The notes below the pieces were generated by a model that worked only from the letters and a program-made list of their open reading frames with translations, made no database searches and was not told the origin of the DNA. A program made the position numbers and the translations under genes. DNA of 64,000 nucleotides, taken from contig NZ_JAGSOY010000009.1 in assembly GCF_018837975.1 (NCBI RefSeq), positions 49,891-113,890 of the forward strand, read 5' to 3'. The DNA comes from Zooshikella harenae. GTDB taxonomy: Bacteria > Pseudomonadota > Gammaproteobacteria > Pseudomonadales > Zooshikellaceae. This document shows positions 8,648 to 18,241 of this stretch, one piece after another (position 1 is the stretch's first letter; each line of letters starts with the position of its first letter).

Positions 8648-11227
8648 ATGAAATATAATCATAATAAAATTGAAAATTGGGACAGCTCAACCAAAAGGGA
8701 TCAAGCAGTGTGGATGAATGATGTTAAATATCGCTCTTTTTTAACTTCTAGATGGACGACAAGTCGTTATGTAAACCTATGGTTTTCACTTAGTGTCATT
8801 GGATATTCATTTTTACCACTTTTATTATTATTTACTGTGAGTAAAGGATTTACTACAGGTTTTGTAAGTTCGACTTTTTTTGAATGGCTCAGCAGTTTTG
8901 GAGAGCATACTGGGCATTTTGCACTTTCTTGGGTTGCTTTACTATGTGCTTTGCTGATGTTTTCAGTAATATGTCTGCTTAGTTCATTAGAGAATATTTC
9001 GACTAAATTAACTTTTGCTTTGGCACTTGTTTGTATAGCTGTTGTGGATGTTTTTTTTGATTACAAGGTGTCTCTACTCCATGGTCAGTTAACAGATAAG
9101 TTATTTAATATCGCGTGGGCTATTGGGAAAGTTCACGCGTTATCTATCATTATTTTTACGTTAATGATCGTTAAATGGATACCAAACAATCGTAGCCACT
9201 GGTTATTAGTAGTGTTATACGCCATATTGGTCTCTTATATTGGCGCGATACTGCAGCAGGGGTATGTTGATTCTAATAGAACGACCGTGCGCTCTGAGGT
9301 TGGGGCGGCCGTACTCAATATTATCATTGAATTAGCACCTGCGATTTTGTGTATTATTGGTGGTGTTCTTTTAATAAACTATATCAGAGAACGTAAGCGA
9401 AGTTTTTTTGTGCAAAGTGTGCTGTTATTTCTTTTTCCTGTTTTTAGTGCGCAGTTGCATATTGCTTTTGGAAGTGTGGTTTCTTACCATCAGCATCACA
9501 TTATCGCCAAATTGTTGATTACGACGGCGTTTATTATTCCTTTAATAGGCGCCTTCATGGAGGCGATATATAAAATAAAGACAGTTAAAAAAATATTGAA
9601 TGATAAGGGGCGTGAAAATATTCAGCTTTGGCAGTCTAATAAAAAATTACAAAAATCTAAGTTACAACTTAGTTCGATTTGCCAGTCAGTGAAAGAACAT
9701 CAAAAGAATGAAGCAGATCTTTTACTTAATCTTGGTCAAGAAATAAAAGAGCCGGTTAATAATATAATGGCCATGACTTCTTTGCTGGAAGAAAATAAAT
9801 TAGAGCAACTAGAAAAAATGTCAGTTAAAGCTATTTGTTTTGCCAGTGAAAAATTATATAGACTTGCTTCTGAAGTGATAGATTATGGAAAAATAAAAGC
9901 AGGGCAAATAAATATAAATCATGTTGAGTTTGATTTTTATCAAGTGATTGAAACGGTAGCTGATCAATTGACTTATAGGATAAACGAACAGGCAGTTTCG
10001 GTGTCAATTGTATATGCAGATGATATTCCTGGGCCGGTCAAAGGGGATTCCAAAAGAATTCAGCAGGTAATCTATAATGTTGCTATAGCGTTACATTGTT
10101 TTGGAAAACGCAGAGAAATATGCATCAACACCCAGTTACTTAATCAACAAGTTGACTGTGTAACACTATTAATTAAGGTTTACAACAGTGATCAGATTAA
10201 AAAAATTGATGCGGGAGTATGTAGTGTAGAAAAACAAATGCCAAATCTTTATTTGGCTGTTGCGTGTGAGCTAGTGAAGCAGCTGCAGGGTGAGCTGACT
10301 GAAACTAAACATGGTGAAGTGGCTATTAAATTATGTCTACCTTTGGCTCCAGGTGTGCCTGTCAAAGTTAAAAATAAAGTCGATTTGCAGGGCGTTCGTG
10401 TTCTAATTGTTGATGATGTTACAGAAAACTGTGAACTTTTGGAACGGTTGTTGAGTAGATGGGGGATGGTATGTGATATTGCTAAAACGGCAACAGAAGC
10501 CCTGGAAAAGATCACTCAGCACGCTTTAAGTAAACATCCCTACGATATTGCATTATTGGACTATAAGATGCCTGCAATGGATGGAGAAATGTTAGGCAGG
10601 GGCATTAAAAGTGATCCAGTTATTGCAAAAACCAAATTAGTTATGCTTACATCAGCTAATTACCAACGTAATATAGAAGATTTAAAAAGAGCTGGTTTTT
10701 CTGGGTATTTACTTAAACCTGCCCGTTCACGTTTATTACTTCAACTACTGGGTAAGGTGTTGTTGTCTGAGCCTGATGTACTAGTAACACGAGAAATGCT
10801 AAATGATGGATCAGAAACGGTTTTGGTGAATTCAGATCAGCAGTCAGGCAATATTAATATCTTAATTGCTGAAGATAGTTATTCACATCAGCTGGTTATT
10901 AAAACACTATTAAAAAAGTTGGGATGTAATGTAACAGCTGTTGACTGTAAAGAGCAGTTGATATTGCAAGCAAGTCAATTTTGCTATGACATAATTATGT
11001 TGGATACGTTATTGAAACCAAAAAGTACAGTACCTACAGTGGACGAACTAAAAAGTTTATTGATACATGAAACGCCTATTATTGGTTTAATGCCAACTGA
11101 TAGACAAGGAGAGCTTATTGCTAGCTGTGAATTATATGATGACTTTATTTACAAGCCATTTTCGCAAAATATTTTAGCTAATATGCTGAACCACTGGTGT
11201 AGTGAAAAGTTTTCGACTATTCAATAA
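8648..11227 (+). CDS. Hybrid sensor protein with degenerate kinase core and two receiver domains
   Basis: 859 residues. About 8 hydrophobic membrane segments lie at residues 45-305, followed by a coiled-coil linker (315-355), a HisKA-like helix pair (357-420), a HATPase_c-like region (430-568), REC1 (582-703) and REC2 (736-850). The usual [S/x]HE[I/L]RTP is GQEIKEP here, so the phospho-accepting His is Gln364 (CAA at 9737-9739). The ATPase N-box reads YNVAIALHC without the second conserved Asn, and no DxGxG or GxGLGL box is visible (MPNLYLAV at 531-538). REC1 keeps D589/D590, D638, T668 and K690; REC2 keeps E742/D743, D786 and K836. Probably a membrane scaffold or phospho-relay acceptor driven by another kinase rather than an autokinase. 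Nothing adjacent identifies a partner or a stimulus. Confidence 0.85.
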   Translation: MKYNHNKIENWDSSTKRDQAVWMNDVKYRSFLTSRWTTSRYVNLWFSLSVIGYSFLPLLLLFTVSKGFTTGFVSSTFFEWLSSFGEHTGHFALSWVALLCALLMFSVICLLSSLENISTKLTFALALVCIAVVDVFFDYKVSLLHGQLTDKLFNIAWAIGKVHALSIIIFTLMIVKWIPNNRSHWLLVVLYAILVSYIGAILQQGYVDSNRTTVRSEVGAAVLNIIIELAPAILCIIGGVLLINYIRERKRSFFVQSVLLFLFPVFSAQLHIAFGSVVSYHQHHIIAKLLITTAFIIPLIGAFMEAIYKIKTVKKILNDKGRENIQLWQSNKKLQKSKLQLSSICQSVKEHQKNEADLLLNLGQEIKEPVNNIMAMTSLLEENKLEQLEKMSVKAICFASEKLYRLASEVIDYGKIKAGQININHVEFDFYQVIETVADQLTYRINEQAVSVSIVYADDIPGPVKGDSKRIQQVIYNVAIALHCFGKRREICINTQLLNQQVDCVTLLIKVYNSDQIKKIDAGVCSVEKQMPNLYLAVACELVKQLQGELTETKHGEVAIKLCLPLAPGVPVKVKNKVDLQGVRVLIVDDVTENCELLERLLSRWGMVCDIAKTATEALEKITQHALSKHPYDIALLDYKMPAMDGEMLGRGIKSDPVIAKTKLVMLTSANYQRNIEDLKRAGFSGYLLKPARSRLLLQLLGKVLLSEPDVLVTREMLNDGSETVLVNSDQQSGNINILIAEDSYSHQLVIKTLLKKLGCNVTAVDCKEQLILQASQFCYDIIMLDTLLKPKSTVPTVDELKSLLIHETPIIGLMPTDRQGELIASCELYDDFIYKPFSQNILANMLNHWCSEKFSTIQ

Positions 11228-11255
11228 TTGGCTACTAACGCTATACATAAGGTGT

Positions 11256-11280
11256 ATATCCCCTCCTATGAAGGGGATAT
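11256..11280. terminator. Stem-loop between convergent genes
   Basis: ATATCCCCT (11256-11264), loop CCTATGA, AGGGGATAT (11272-11280). A 9-bp perfect stem between two convergent genes. It has no T-tract on either side, so it is a weak terminator candidate only. Confidence 0.4.
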
Positions 11281-11294
11281 GCTACTAAGCTCAG

Positions 11295-12233
11295 CTATGA
11301 GTTTAAAAGGTTATCGTCAGACGTCATATCTTTTCGAGATTTTACTTCAATAAAAACGCGTTTGACGAGTGGGTATTGCGTTTTAATTTGACAGTCAAGT
11401 TGAGCAATGGTTTTTTCTACGATGCCTGCAGGTGTTTGGTCTTCAAAATCTAAACTAATTGTCGCGAGAATGAAGTTAGGTCCCATATGCATAGTGGCAA
11501 TTTCATTGACATGTTCCACATGAGGTTGGTTAGTGAGCAGTTTACGTATACCTTGGCGGGTAGCAGGTTTTGCGCTTTCACCAATCAATAGACTCTTAGT
11601 TTCATAGGCAAGCCAAGTTGCTGTCCCTGCTAAAATACAACCAATCAAAATTGAGGCAATGCCATCATACAGTGGATTTCCCGTCAGATGTCCTAAGGTG
11701 ATGCCAATTAACGCAACAATAAGTCCCAGAATGGCTGCACTATCTTCGAAAAATACCACAAAAATAGATGGGTCCTTAGCTTGATGTACGGCTTGAAAGA
11801 GTGAGTTTTTACCACGAGTATGCTCGAATTCTTTCCAAGCCATGTACCATGCACCACCTTCAAACAGTAGGGCAAGCGTTAATACGATGTAGTTTACCAA
11901 TACGTTTTCTATAGGGCTTGGATCCATTAAGTGGTGAATGCCTTCATAAATAGATATGCCCGCTCCCGCTGAAAAAATTAAAATGGCTACTACAAAACTC
12001 CAAAAGTAGACTTCTTTTCCATGCCCAAAAGGAAAGTCTTCACTGGCTGGTTTTTCGGACTGCTTAAGGCCAAAAAGCAAAAGTATTTGGTTACCGCTAT
12101 CCACAATTGAGTGGATGGCTTCAGAGAACATTGCAGAGCTTCCGGTCATTATGGAAGCGACAAACTTAGTAATCGCTACTAGCCCATTACCGATTAATGC
12201 CGCGATGACGACCTTTTTGGACCCCGATGCCAT
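11295..12233 (-). CDS. Cation diffusion facilitator family transporter (SLC30A9-like)
   Basis: Inner-membrane proton-driven divalent metal exporter; zinc or a related metal is likely but not shown by the sequence. Family features: MFSEAIHSIVDSGNQILLLFGL in TM2 (given in part: SEAIHSIVDSGNQ, metal-site Asp), FPFGHGKEVYFWSFVVA, and EDSAAILGLIVALIG in TM5 where many CDF proteins carry HxxxD; this subgroup has the EDSAA form seen in SLC30A9-like members. A cytoplasmic C-terminal CDF dimerisation domain begins near residue 215. GGAG lies eight bases before the ATG at 12233. Standing alone, convergent with the hybrid sensor gene. Confidence 0.88.
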   Translation of the reverse strand: MASGSKKVVIAALIGNGLVAITKFVASIMTGSSAMFSEAIHSIVDSGNQILLLFGLKQSEKPASEDFPFGHGKEVYFWSFVVAILIFSAGAGISIYEGIHHLMDPSPIENVLVNYIVLTLALLFEGGAWYMAWKEFEHTRGKNSLFQAVHQAKDPSIFVVFFEDSAAILGLIVALIGITLGHLTGNPLYDGIASILIGCILAGTATWLAYETKSLLIGESAKPATRQGIRKLLTNQPHVEHVNEIATMHMGPNFILATISLDFEDQTPAGIVEKTIAQLDCQIKTQYPLVKRVFIEVKSRKDMTSDDNLLNS

Positions 12234-12562
12234 TTAAACTTCTCCATTTACATTCGGTTGAGGTGGTCGATGATAAAAAGTCATTTGTAAAAATCAATTT
12301 GAATAAGGGGTTAATTTGCTGTTAGTAATGTTTATTAATACTCAATGCGTGATGTTATGCAAAAAAAAGTTATTTTGCAGTACTGCTGTTTGGCTGAGAG
12401 CAGGGTTTCAGTTACAGCTGATTTGGCTAACTCTCCTCTTCACCCGCGTTATAGTTATCGCTAATGCGCTTTGTGTGAGATGCTTTCTAGAGTCTATTTT
12501 TATTTGCAACATTAAACGTTATAGATAAAGCTAAAAGAAAAGTAGCTAGTTTAAGGTTGGTT
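12234..12562. other. Intergenic region without recognised features
   Basis: 329 bases separating two divergent genes, so it should hold both promoters. A 70-codon ORF on the plus strand has no Shine-Dalgarno sequence or recognisable similarity and I do not call it. No operator or hairpin stood out. Confidence 0.5.
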
Positions 12563-13666
12563 ATGAATTCCAACACAATATTGTTGCATCCCTTTTCCCT
12601 GAACTCAGATGAGCACGAGGTATTGGTGCAGAATGCCAAGGTGGGCACCTGGCTGTATCTGGTTATATGGCTAGCGATTGTATTTTGGGGGGATTTGCTT
12701 CAACGAGTGCCGTTACTAACGACATTGATGACCGTTTGCCTGGTGTTACTTGCTTCCGTTCGTTTTTCTTTAGTGCACCATTTTACACGTTGGTATCTCC
12801 ATTACCCCTTGGCGTGGGTATGTGGTATGTATTGCTGCATTTTATTTAGTGGTTTGTTGTGGGGAGGAATGACAGCGATTGCGCTCTCTAGTCTGTCTTT
12901 TCAAAGCTTGGCTGTTGCATTACTGGCGGCGACAGCAGGATTTATTTCCGCAAGCTGCGTGCTGTATACGTTTAGTGGTTTACTGACAATGGGTTATCAA
13001 ACCTGTTTGTTATTTCCCCCATTAGTGACATTGTGGCTTCAAGGCGGAGAAACAAATTACTGGTTGTCAGGTTTGTTGCTGGCATATTGGTTCGGAATGG
13101 TCGCTATTTTCTGGGTACAGCATAAACAGTATCGTTTGTTAACTCATCAGCAACATGCTCCACAGCTTACAGAAAAACGGCTTTGTTTAACGGAGGCTCA
13201 CCCTATTACAGGGTGGGTGAGCTTTGGTTATTTACCAGGTGTGGTTAATGCTGAGGTTAAGCGAAGCTCTCGTAGTGGCGCACCATTAGCATTACTCAAA
13301 CTGGTGATGACGCCTCAGGGTGAACGTAAACTTGATAAGGACGAAGTGGAGTCCGTCCATACAGAGTTGGCCAGCGTAATTAATAGTGCGGTAACTCGTG
13401 CCAGTGACTGGATATTTTATGATGAAAATGGAAGTGTGTTTATGGTACTGCCAGAAACTCCAGCTGCAGCAGCTTGTCATATGGCAGATAAAATAATTAA
13501 TTGTTTACCCAAAACACTTTATCAACACTATCTGTTTAGCATTGGTGTACTTGCAGGAAGTATTTCATGGCCTGTTTCAAGTAAAATATTGTTGCAACGT
13601 TTAGCAAGTCTGACTAGCGATGTTCACAGGAATCAACAGGCTGTAGCCTTTTCTACCCTCACCTGA
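12563..13666 (+). CDS. Membrane protein with degenerate GGDEF-like C-terminal domain
   Basis: 367 residues. Residues 25-190 contain about six membrane helices in closely packed hairpins. The C-terminal part (about 215-365) follows the GGDEF fold pattern: VNAEVKRSSRSGAPLALLKL corresponds to the first strand of diguanylate cyclases, ASDWIFYDENGSVFMVLPET to the segment bearing the signature, and AACHMADKIINCL to the following helix. The GG(D/E)EF loop itself is replaced by DENGSVF, so cyclase activity is unlikely; it may bind nucleotide, act as a sensor or be vestigial. The start is ATG 12563, with AAGG six bases ahead; a TTG two codons earlier is less likely. folA follows 48 bases downstream and may share the transcript. 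Confidence 0.65.
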   Translation: MNSNTILLHPFSLNSDEHEVLVQNAKVGTWLYLVIWLAIVFWGDLLQRVPLLTTLMTVCLVLLASVRFSLVHHFTRWYLHYPLAWVCGMYCCILFSGLLWGGMTAIALSSLSFQSLAVALLAATAGFISASCVLYTFSGLLTMGYQTCLLFPPLVTLWLQGGETNYWLSGLLLAYWFGMVAIFWVQHKQYRLLTHQQHAPQLTEKRLCLTEAHPITGWVSFGYLPGVVNAEVKRSSRSGAPLALLKLVMTPQGERKLDKDEVESVHTELASVINSAVTRASDWIFYDENGSVFMVLPETPAAAACHMADKIINCLPKTLYQHYLFSIGVLAGSISWPVSSKILLQRLASLTSDVHRNQQAVAFSTLT

Positions 13667-13714
13667 TAGTGTTCGTTCTTTTCTTCTTGTCTATTTTCGC
13701 TTGAGAGATCCTAT

Positions 13715-14236
13715 ATGCAGGTTGCAATGATTGCTGCTTTAGCGGCAAATCGTGTTATTGGAGTTAATGGGAAACTTCCTTGGTATATTCCTGGAGAGCT
13801 AAAGTACTTCAAGCATGTCACTATGGGCAAACCTATTATTATGGGCCGTAAAACGTTCGTTTCGCTGGGTCGTCCACTTCCTGGTCGCAGTAACATTGTC
13901 ATTACGCGTGATCAAGAGTACCAACATGAAGGAGTACAGGTTGTTCACAGCGTAGAAGAGGCATTAACACTTGCAGAAAACATCGCTTACATCAATGGTG
14001 CTGATGAAGTGGTCATTATTGGTGGAGGGGAAATTTATCGTCAGGCTCTGCCAAAAGCGACGCGCCTTTATTTAACTCAAATCCATAAAGACTATGAAGG
14101 TGATGCCGTTTTTCCAGAATGGTCTAAGGATAAGTGGCAAATGGTAAGTGAACAAGCTAATCACTATGAGCTTCAGGCACTGGACTATAGCTACCAGGTA
14201 TGGCAACGCACTGCTAGCGATGGAACAAGCACATAA
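13715..14236 (+). CDS. folA: Dihydrofolate reductase
   Basis: Reduces dihydrofolate to tetrahydrofolate with NADPH, for thymidylate, purine and methionine synthesis. Typical features: MIAALAANRVIGVNGKLPW, KPIIMGRKTFVSLGRPLPGR, VVIIGGGEIYRQALP and YLTQIHKDYEGDAVFP. The length of 173 residues is normal. The acidic residue that donates the proton is Glu (E28 in KYIPGE-type context PGELKYF) where E. coli and most bacterial chromosomal enzymes have Asp27; Glu also occurs in vertebrate and some plasmid-borne enzymes. The ATG at 13715 has only a weak GAGA ahead. It lies downstream of the GGDEF-like gene and convergent with ilvD. Confidence 0.95.
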   Translation: MQVAMIAALAANRVIGVNGKLPWYIPGELKYFKHVTMGKPIIMGRKTFVSLGRPLPGRSNIVITRDQEYQHEGVQVVHSVEEALTLAENIAYINGADEVVIIGGGEIYRQALPKATRLYLTQIHKDYEGDAVFPEWSKDKWQMVSEQANHYELQALDYSYQVWQRTASDGTST

Positions 14237-14274
14237 TTGAGTTGAGATAGGCAAGATCAGAAATAGTTAAGATT

Positions 14275-14303
14275 AAAACATGGGCCTGAAAGTGAGGCCC
14301 ATG
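14275..14303 (-). terminator. Terminator of ilvD
   Basis: Stem CATGGGCCT (14279-14287), loop GAAAGTG, AGGCCCATG (14295-14303); on the minus strand it is followed by TTTTAATC. It lies 29 bases beyond the ilvD stop and may also slow plus-strand transcription leaving folA. Confidence 0.75.
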
Positions 14304-14331
14304 GTAGGTAGTAACAAGCTTAATATTTTAG

Positions 14332-16188
14332 TTAGCGTTGATTCAGGCGGTCCAAGCTACGAACGCCTCCTTTATCAGCGCTGGTTGCTAATGCGGCATA
14401 AGCCTTAAGTGCTGTTGATACACGACGTTGACGTGGACTTGCTGGCAACCAGGCTTGTTGACCTTTAGCCTCCATTGCTTGGCGGCGTGTTTCAAGAGTT
14501 GCATTATCAACTTGGAGCGATATTACCCGATTGGGAATATCAATCAGAATCTTGTCGCCGTCTTCAACCAGAGCGATGGCTCCACCTTCTGCTGCTTCTG
14601 GGGATACATGACCAATAGACAGCCCTGAAGTACCACCAGAGAATCTACCATCAGTCAGTAGTGCACACTGTTTGCCTAAACCTTTTGATTTGAGGTAGCT
14701 GGTTGGGTACAGCATTTCCTGCATACCTGGGCCACCTTGAGGGCCTTCATAACGAATGATTACCACATCGCCCGCTTGCACTTGATCTTCCAGAATACCT
14801 TTTACTGCAGCATCCTGACTTTCGAATATCCGAGCATTACCTTCAAATACCCAAATGCTAGGGTCAACGCCGGCTGTTTTAACAATGCAGCCATTTTCGG
14901 CAATGTTTCCGAAGAGCACAGCAAGGCCGCCTTCCTGGCTGAAGGCATGGTCTACACTACGGATACAGCCGTGTTGGCGGTCAAGATCTAAAGAATCCCA
15001 ACGACAGGATTGACTGAAAGCTTGCTGAGTAGGAATGCCTGCAGGTCCAGCCAGATAAAAGGAGTGAACATCAGTAGATTGTGTTCTTGTGATATCCCAT
15101 TGATTAAGGGCATCACCTAAGGTAGGAGTGTGTACAGTTGAGACATTGGTATGCAGTAGTCCCCCCTTTTCCAGCTCACCTAAAATTGCCATGATTCCAC
15201 CAGCACGATGAACATCTTCAATATGGTAATCAGGTGTGGAAGGAGCAACTTTACATAAATGGGGGACTTGCCGTGAGAGGCGGTCAATATCGGTCATTGT
15301 AAAGTCGACTTCAGCTTCTTGGGCTGCTGCCAATAAGTGAAGGATCGTATTCGTTGAGCCACCCATGGCGATATCGAGCGTCATGGCATTTTCAAAGGCT
15401 GCTTTAGTCGCGATTTGACGAGGAAGAAAGCGCGCTTCATCTTGCTCGTAATAGCGCTTAGTAATCTCAACAATCAGTTGTCCTGCTCGTTTAAAGAGCT
15501 GCTCTCGGTCAGTATGAGTGGCGAGTGTAGTTCCATTGCCTGGTAATGAGAGACCAAGTGCTTCCATCAAACAGTTCATTGAATTGGCAGTGAACATGCC
15601 AGAGCAGGAACCACAGGTTGGACAGGCACTACGTTCATAGGCTTCAGCTTGCTCGTCTGTTACCGTCGGGTCAGCGGCAGCAACCATGGCATCCACTAAA
15701 TCAAGCTTAATGGTTTTGTCTGCCAACTTGGTTTTACCTGCCTCCATAGGTCCACCAGATACGAAAACCACGGGGATATTAAGGCGAAGGGCGGCCATTA
15801 ACATGCCTGGGGTGATTTTGTCACAGTTGGATATGCAAACAAGGGCATCTGCACAGTGTGCATTACACATATACTCAACAGAGTCGGCAATTATTTCTCT
15901 AGAAGGCAAGCTGTAGAGCATACCATCATGGCCCATAGCAATACCGTCATCGACTGCAATCGTATTAAATTCTTTAGCTACACCACCCACTTTCTCAACT
16001 TCACGGGCAACAAGTTGACCAAGGTCTTTGAGGTGGACATGCCCTGGTACAAACTGAGTAAAGGAATTTGCAATTGCGATAATGGGCTTGTTGAAGTCAT
16101 CATCTTTCATTCCTGTGGCACGCCACAGTGCACGGGCGCCAGCCATGTTACGTCCATAGGTTGACGTTTTCGAACGATAAACAGGCAT
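14332..16188 (-). CDS. ilvD: Dihydroxyacid dehydratase
   Basis: Third common step of branched-chain amino-acid synthesis: converts 2,3-dihydroxyisovalerate and its methylvalerate homologue to the 2-keto acids. Motifs: [37 protein letters not shown] and [19 protein letters not shown], whose cysteines bind the Fe-S cluster, plus [24 protein letters not shown] (in part). Start ATG 16188 gives 618 residues beginning [10 protein letters not shown], matching the usual N-terminus; the frame extends eight codons further to a TTG that I reject. TAGGAG lies ten bases ahead. Monocistronic. The branched-chain transaminase ilvE is 33 kb away in the same window. Confidence 0.97.
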   Translation of the reverse strand: MPVYRSKTSTYGRNMAGARALWRATGMKDDDFNKPIIAIANSFTQFVPGHVHLKDLGQLVAREVEKVGGVAKEFNTIAVDDGIAMGHDGMLYSLPSREIIADSVEYMCNAHCADALVCISNCDKITPGMLMAALRLNIPVVFVSGGPMEAGKTKLADKTIKLDLVDAMVAAADPTVTDEQAEAYERSACPTCGSCSGMFTANSMNCLMEALGLSLPGNGTTLATHTDREQLFKRAGQLIVEITKRYYEQDEARFLPRQIATKAAFENAMTLDIAMGGSTNTILHLLAAAQEAEVDFTMTDIDRLSRQVPHLCKVAPSTPDYHIEDVHRAGGIMAILGELEKGGLLHTNVSTVHTPTLGDALNQWDITRTQSTDVHSFYLAGPAGIPTQQAFSQSCRWDSLDLDRQHGCIRSVDHAFSQEGGLAVLFGNIAENGCIVKTAGVDPSIWVFEGNARIFESQDAAVKGILEDQVQAGDVVIIRYEGPQGGPGMQEMLYPTSYLKSKGLGKQCALLTDGRFSGGTSGLSIGHVSPEAAEGGAIALVEDGDKILIDIPNRVISLQVDNATLETRRQAMEAKGQQAWLPASPRQRRVSTALKAYAALATSADKGGVRSLDRLNQR

Positions 16189-16928
16189 TCGGTATACACT
16201 CCTACACAACACAGATAGTTATTTTTACCCTTCACGAATTAAAAAACCTTCGTTATGGGTATAGTTTTATAAAGCCAGTTTACGCAACTGTGATGTGTGA
16301 ATAAAGGCCTGAGTGACTGGTAGGTTTAGGTGAATTGTTAAGAGATGACCCAAGTTATGCACAGTTGGGCAGAGAAAAAGCAGCCAATCTCTGAATATTG
16401 CTCTTTAACGATCCTTTGCTTTAATAAAAGTGAGTTGAGTGTGTACAACTTTGTATTTAGGTACGTGGAAAATACTAAAGCGTTAATGAAGATATGAGCG
16501 AGAAGGCTGAAAATTAAACGACTGTTGCTGCTTTAACACGATACAGTATCTTGCTAAGATCTGATTTTAGCGTTTTTATTGCTGAAAAATGACACAAAAC
16601 CATATCAGTAAAAGCTGGATTGCTATAACCCAAGGTGTTCTGTACTAGCGTCATATAAGATAGTGTAAAAACAAACAATTGATGCTTTTTATATGAAAAG
16701 GTTTGTATTATTGCTGCTTTTTGCCAATGCTTTAGGTATAGCATAAGCATAGCTGTTTATATAAAGCTTAGGTTACAGATTCTGGATGAGGCAGGAAAAG
16801 TCTGATAGTTCATTTTAAAGCGAGTTATTCATTACAAACATGCTTTTCTAGGTGGATAAATAAGTATCTGTAACATATGTTCTTTGAGCATGTGTAAATA
16901 CTGGGTTTTATTTGGGGAATACTTAACG
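16189..16928. other. Long intergenic region, divergent promoters
   Basis: 740 AT-rich bases between ilvD (minus) and the anchored protein (plus). It contains an 11-of-12 match to the rRNA antitermination boxA (TGCTCTTTAACG, 16399-16410) with no rRNA gene behind it, and an imperfect hairpin in the ilvD leader (TACCC...CGAA...TTCG...GGGTA, about 16226-16263 on the minus strand). A 78-codon minus-strand ORF at 16514-16750 has no ribosome site or similarity and is not called. Confidence 0.4.
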
Positions 16929-18224
16929 ATGGGTAAAAAAATTGGTCTCTTAATCGGTATAGTTATTGCGGTTATCGTAGGGGCTAAGTTTTATGTAGAG
17001 TACACGGTCAAGAAAAATGTAGATAAGTTTGTTAGTGTCTTATCACCTTATGTTCAAGTCCAGTATAATGATGTATCTACAACAATTGATGGTGAAATAG
17101 CAATTAATGATATTAAGCTTTATCCTTATAAGGAAAAACAAACTTATACAATAGAAAAAGCACTCCTAAAACTACCTTCCATTTGGGATTTTCTGAATCT
17201 TGATTTAGCAAATTCAAAAAAAATACCTGAGTCATTAACACTGGCATTACAGGGAATTTCGCTACCTCTGAATGAAGAACTTATTGAAGACTTCTTCCCA
17301 AGCCAGGCTGATGTTAGTGATAAGGTGTTAAATATTGATAATAAAGCACTGCGTAAAATGGGTTATAACATCATGACCCTGGATATTAGTGCCAGTTATA
17401 CCTATGAGCAAATCAACCAAGCATTAAAGTTTAATGCTAAAGCATCTACGCGTAATTTTTTCAGTTTTGAATTCGCTACTAAATTAGCGAATTTACCAAA
17501 TTTGACACCCCAGCAGTTTATGTTTGTTGAGCCTGAGCTGCAAAGTGTGCGGTTTACCTATAGAGACGACTCTTTTAATAAGCGCTGGTTAAAGTATTGC
17601 CAAGACACGCATAAGTTAAAGGAAGCTGAATGTATTGAGCATGTGATTGCCTCATTTGATCATTACTTTGACGAATTTCAGCTTAAGCTTTCTGAGCCTT
17701 TTAACAAGCGTTTTTCTGATTTTATGAGAAACTCCGGTGTAGTGAGCTTTGATATTGATATTGATGATGGTGCAGACTTGCGTTCGTTAGACTTTATGCA
17801 AGGTCTAGAAATTCTAGTTTTTAAAGATGTACTTGTTTCGGTAAACAATGAATACATTCAGCCACTTTTTGTAAGGTCTTCAAGCTATACTACTTCAAGC
17901 AAAAAAGGTACTACTGGAGAAGATGGTCAATCAGGCTCTAGGCCATCAATATTATCAACCTCTGAAATAGAAGCAGAGGGATATGAAATAGAAAAAGAAG
18001 TAAAAAAGAGACTTGATAAAGTGGAAGATGTTAAAAACTATATCGGTCGGAATGCCTACTTATACTTAACAAATAATAAAAAGGTAGCGGGAACCGTTAT
18101 GGACGTTAAAAATAATCGAGTCGTTCTTAAAAGTTATGCAGGATCACAGTATGCCTCTTTTCACTATTCGTTTAAAAAAATTAAATATATTGAGGTTGTA
18201 ACGCAAGACTATCGCGCTTACTGA
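16929..18224 (+). CDS. Membrane-anchored protein of unknown function with C-terminal Sm-like barrel
   Basis: 431 residues from ATG 16929 (MGKKIGLLIGIVIAVIVGAK), preceded by GGGG at about 11 bases; the frame extends 15 codons further. One N-terminal membrane anchor is followed by a large presumably periplasmic region (residues 25-330) rich in alternating beta patterns, reminiscent of AsmA/DUF945-type proteins though I cannot assign a family. A low-complexity Ser/Gly/Thr linker (about 335-360) leads to a charged helix and a final 55-residue segment with the pattern of an LSm/SH3-like barrel: NAYLYLTNNKKVAGTVMDV, NNRVVLKSY, then IKYIEVV. It stands alone, convergent with the muramidase gene 17 bases away. 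Confidence 0.6.
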   Translation: MGKKIGLLIGIVIAVIVGAKFYVEYTVKKNVDKFVSVLSPYVQVQYNDVSTTIDGEIAINDIKLYPYKEKQTYTIEKALLKLPSIWDFLNLDLANSKKIPESLTLALQGISLPLNEELIEDFFPSQADVSDKVLNIDNKALRKMGYNIMTLDISASYTYEQINQALKFNAKASTRNFFSFEFATKLANLPNLTPQQFMFVEPELQSVRFTYRDDSFNKRWLKYCQDTHKLKEAECIEHVIASFDHYFDEFQLKLSEPFNKRFSDFMRNSGVVSFDIDIDDGADLRSLDFMQGLEILVFKDVLVSVNNEYIQPLFVRSSSYTTSSKKGTTGEDGQSGSRPSILSTSEIEAEGYEIEKEVKKRLDKVEDVKNYIGRNAYLYLTNNKKVAGTVMDVKNNRVVLKSYAGSQYASFHYSFKKIKYIEVVTQDYRAY

Positions 18225-18241
18225 TCGATAACGTAAATATG

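Noticed and set aside
12316..12528. 70-codon plus-strand ORF in the gap after the CDF gene
   Set aside because: No ribosome site, no recognisable domain, hydrophobic composition expected from random AT-rich sequence; lies in a divergent promoter region.
15856..16164. 102-codon ORF antisense to ilvD
   Set aside because: Entirely within the secure ilvD coding sequence; its composition reflects the complementary codons.
16514..16750. 78-codon minus-strand ORF upstream of the anchored protein
   Set aside because: No Shine-Dalgarno sequence and no family-like pattern; surrounding region looks non-coding.
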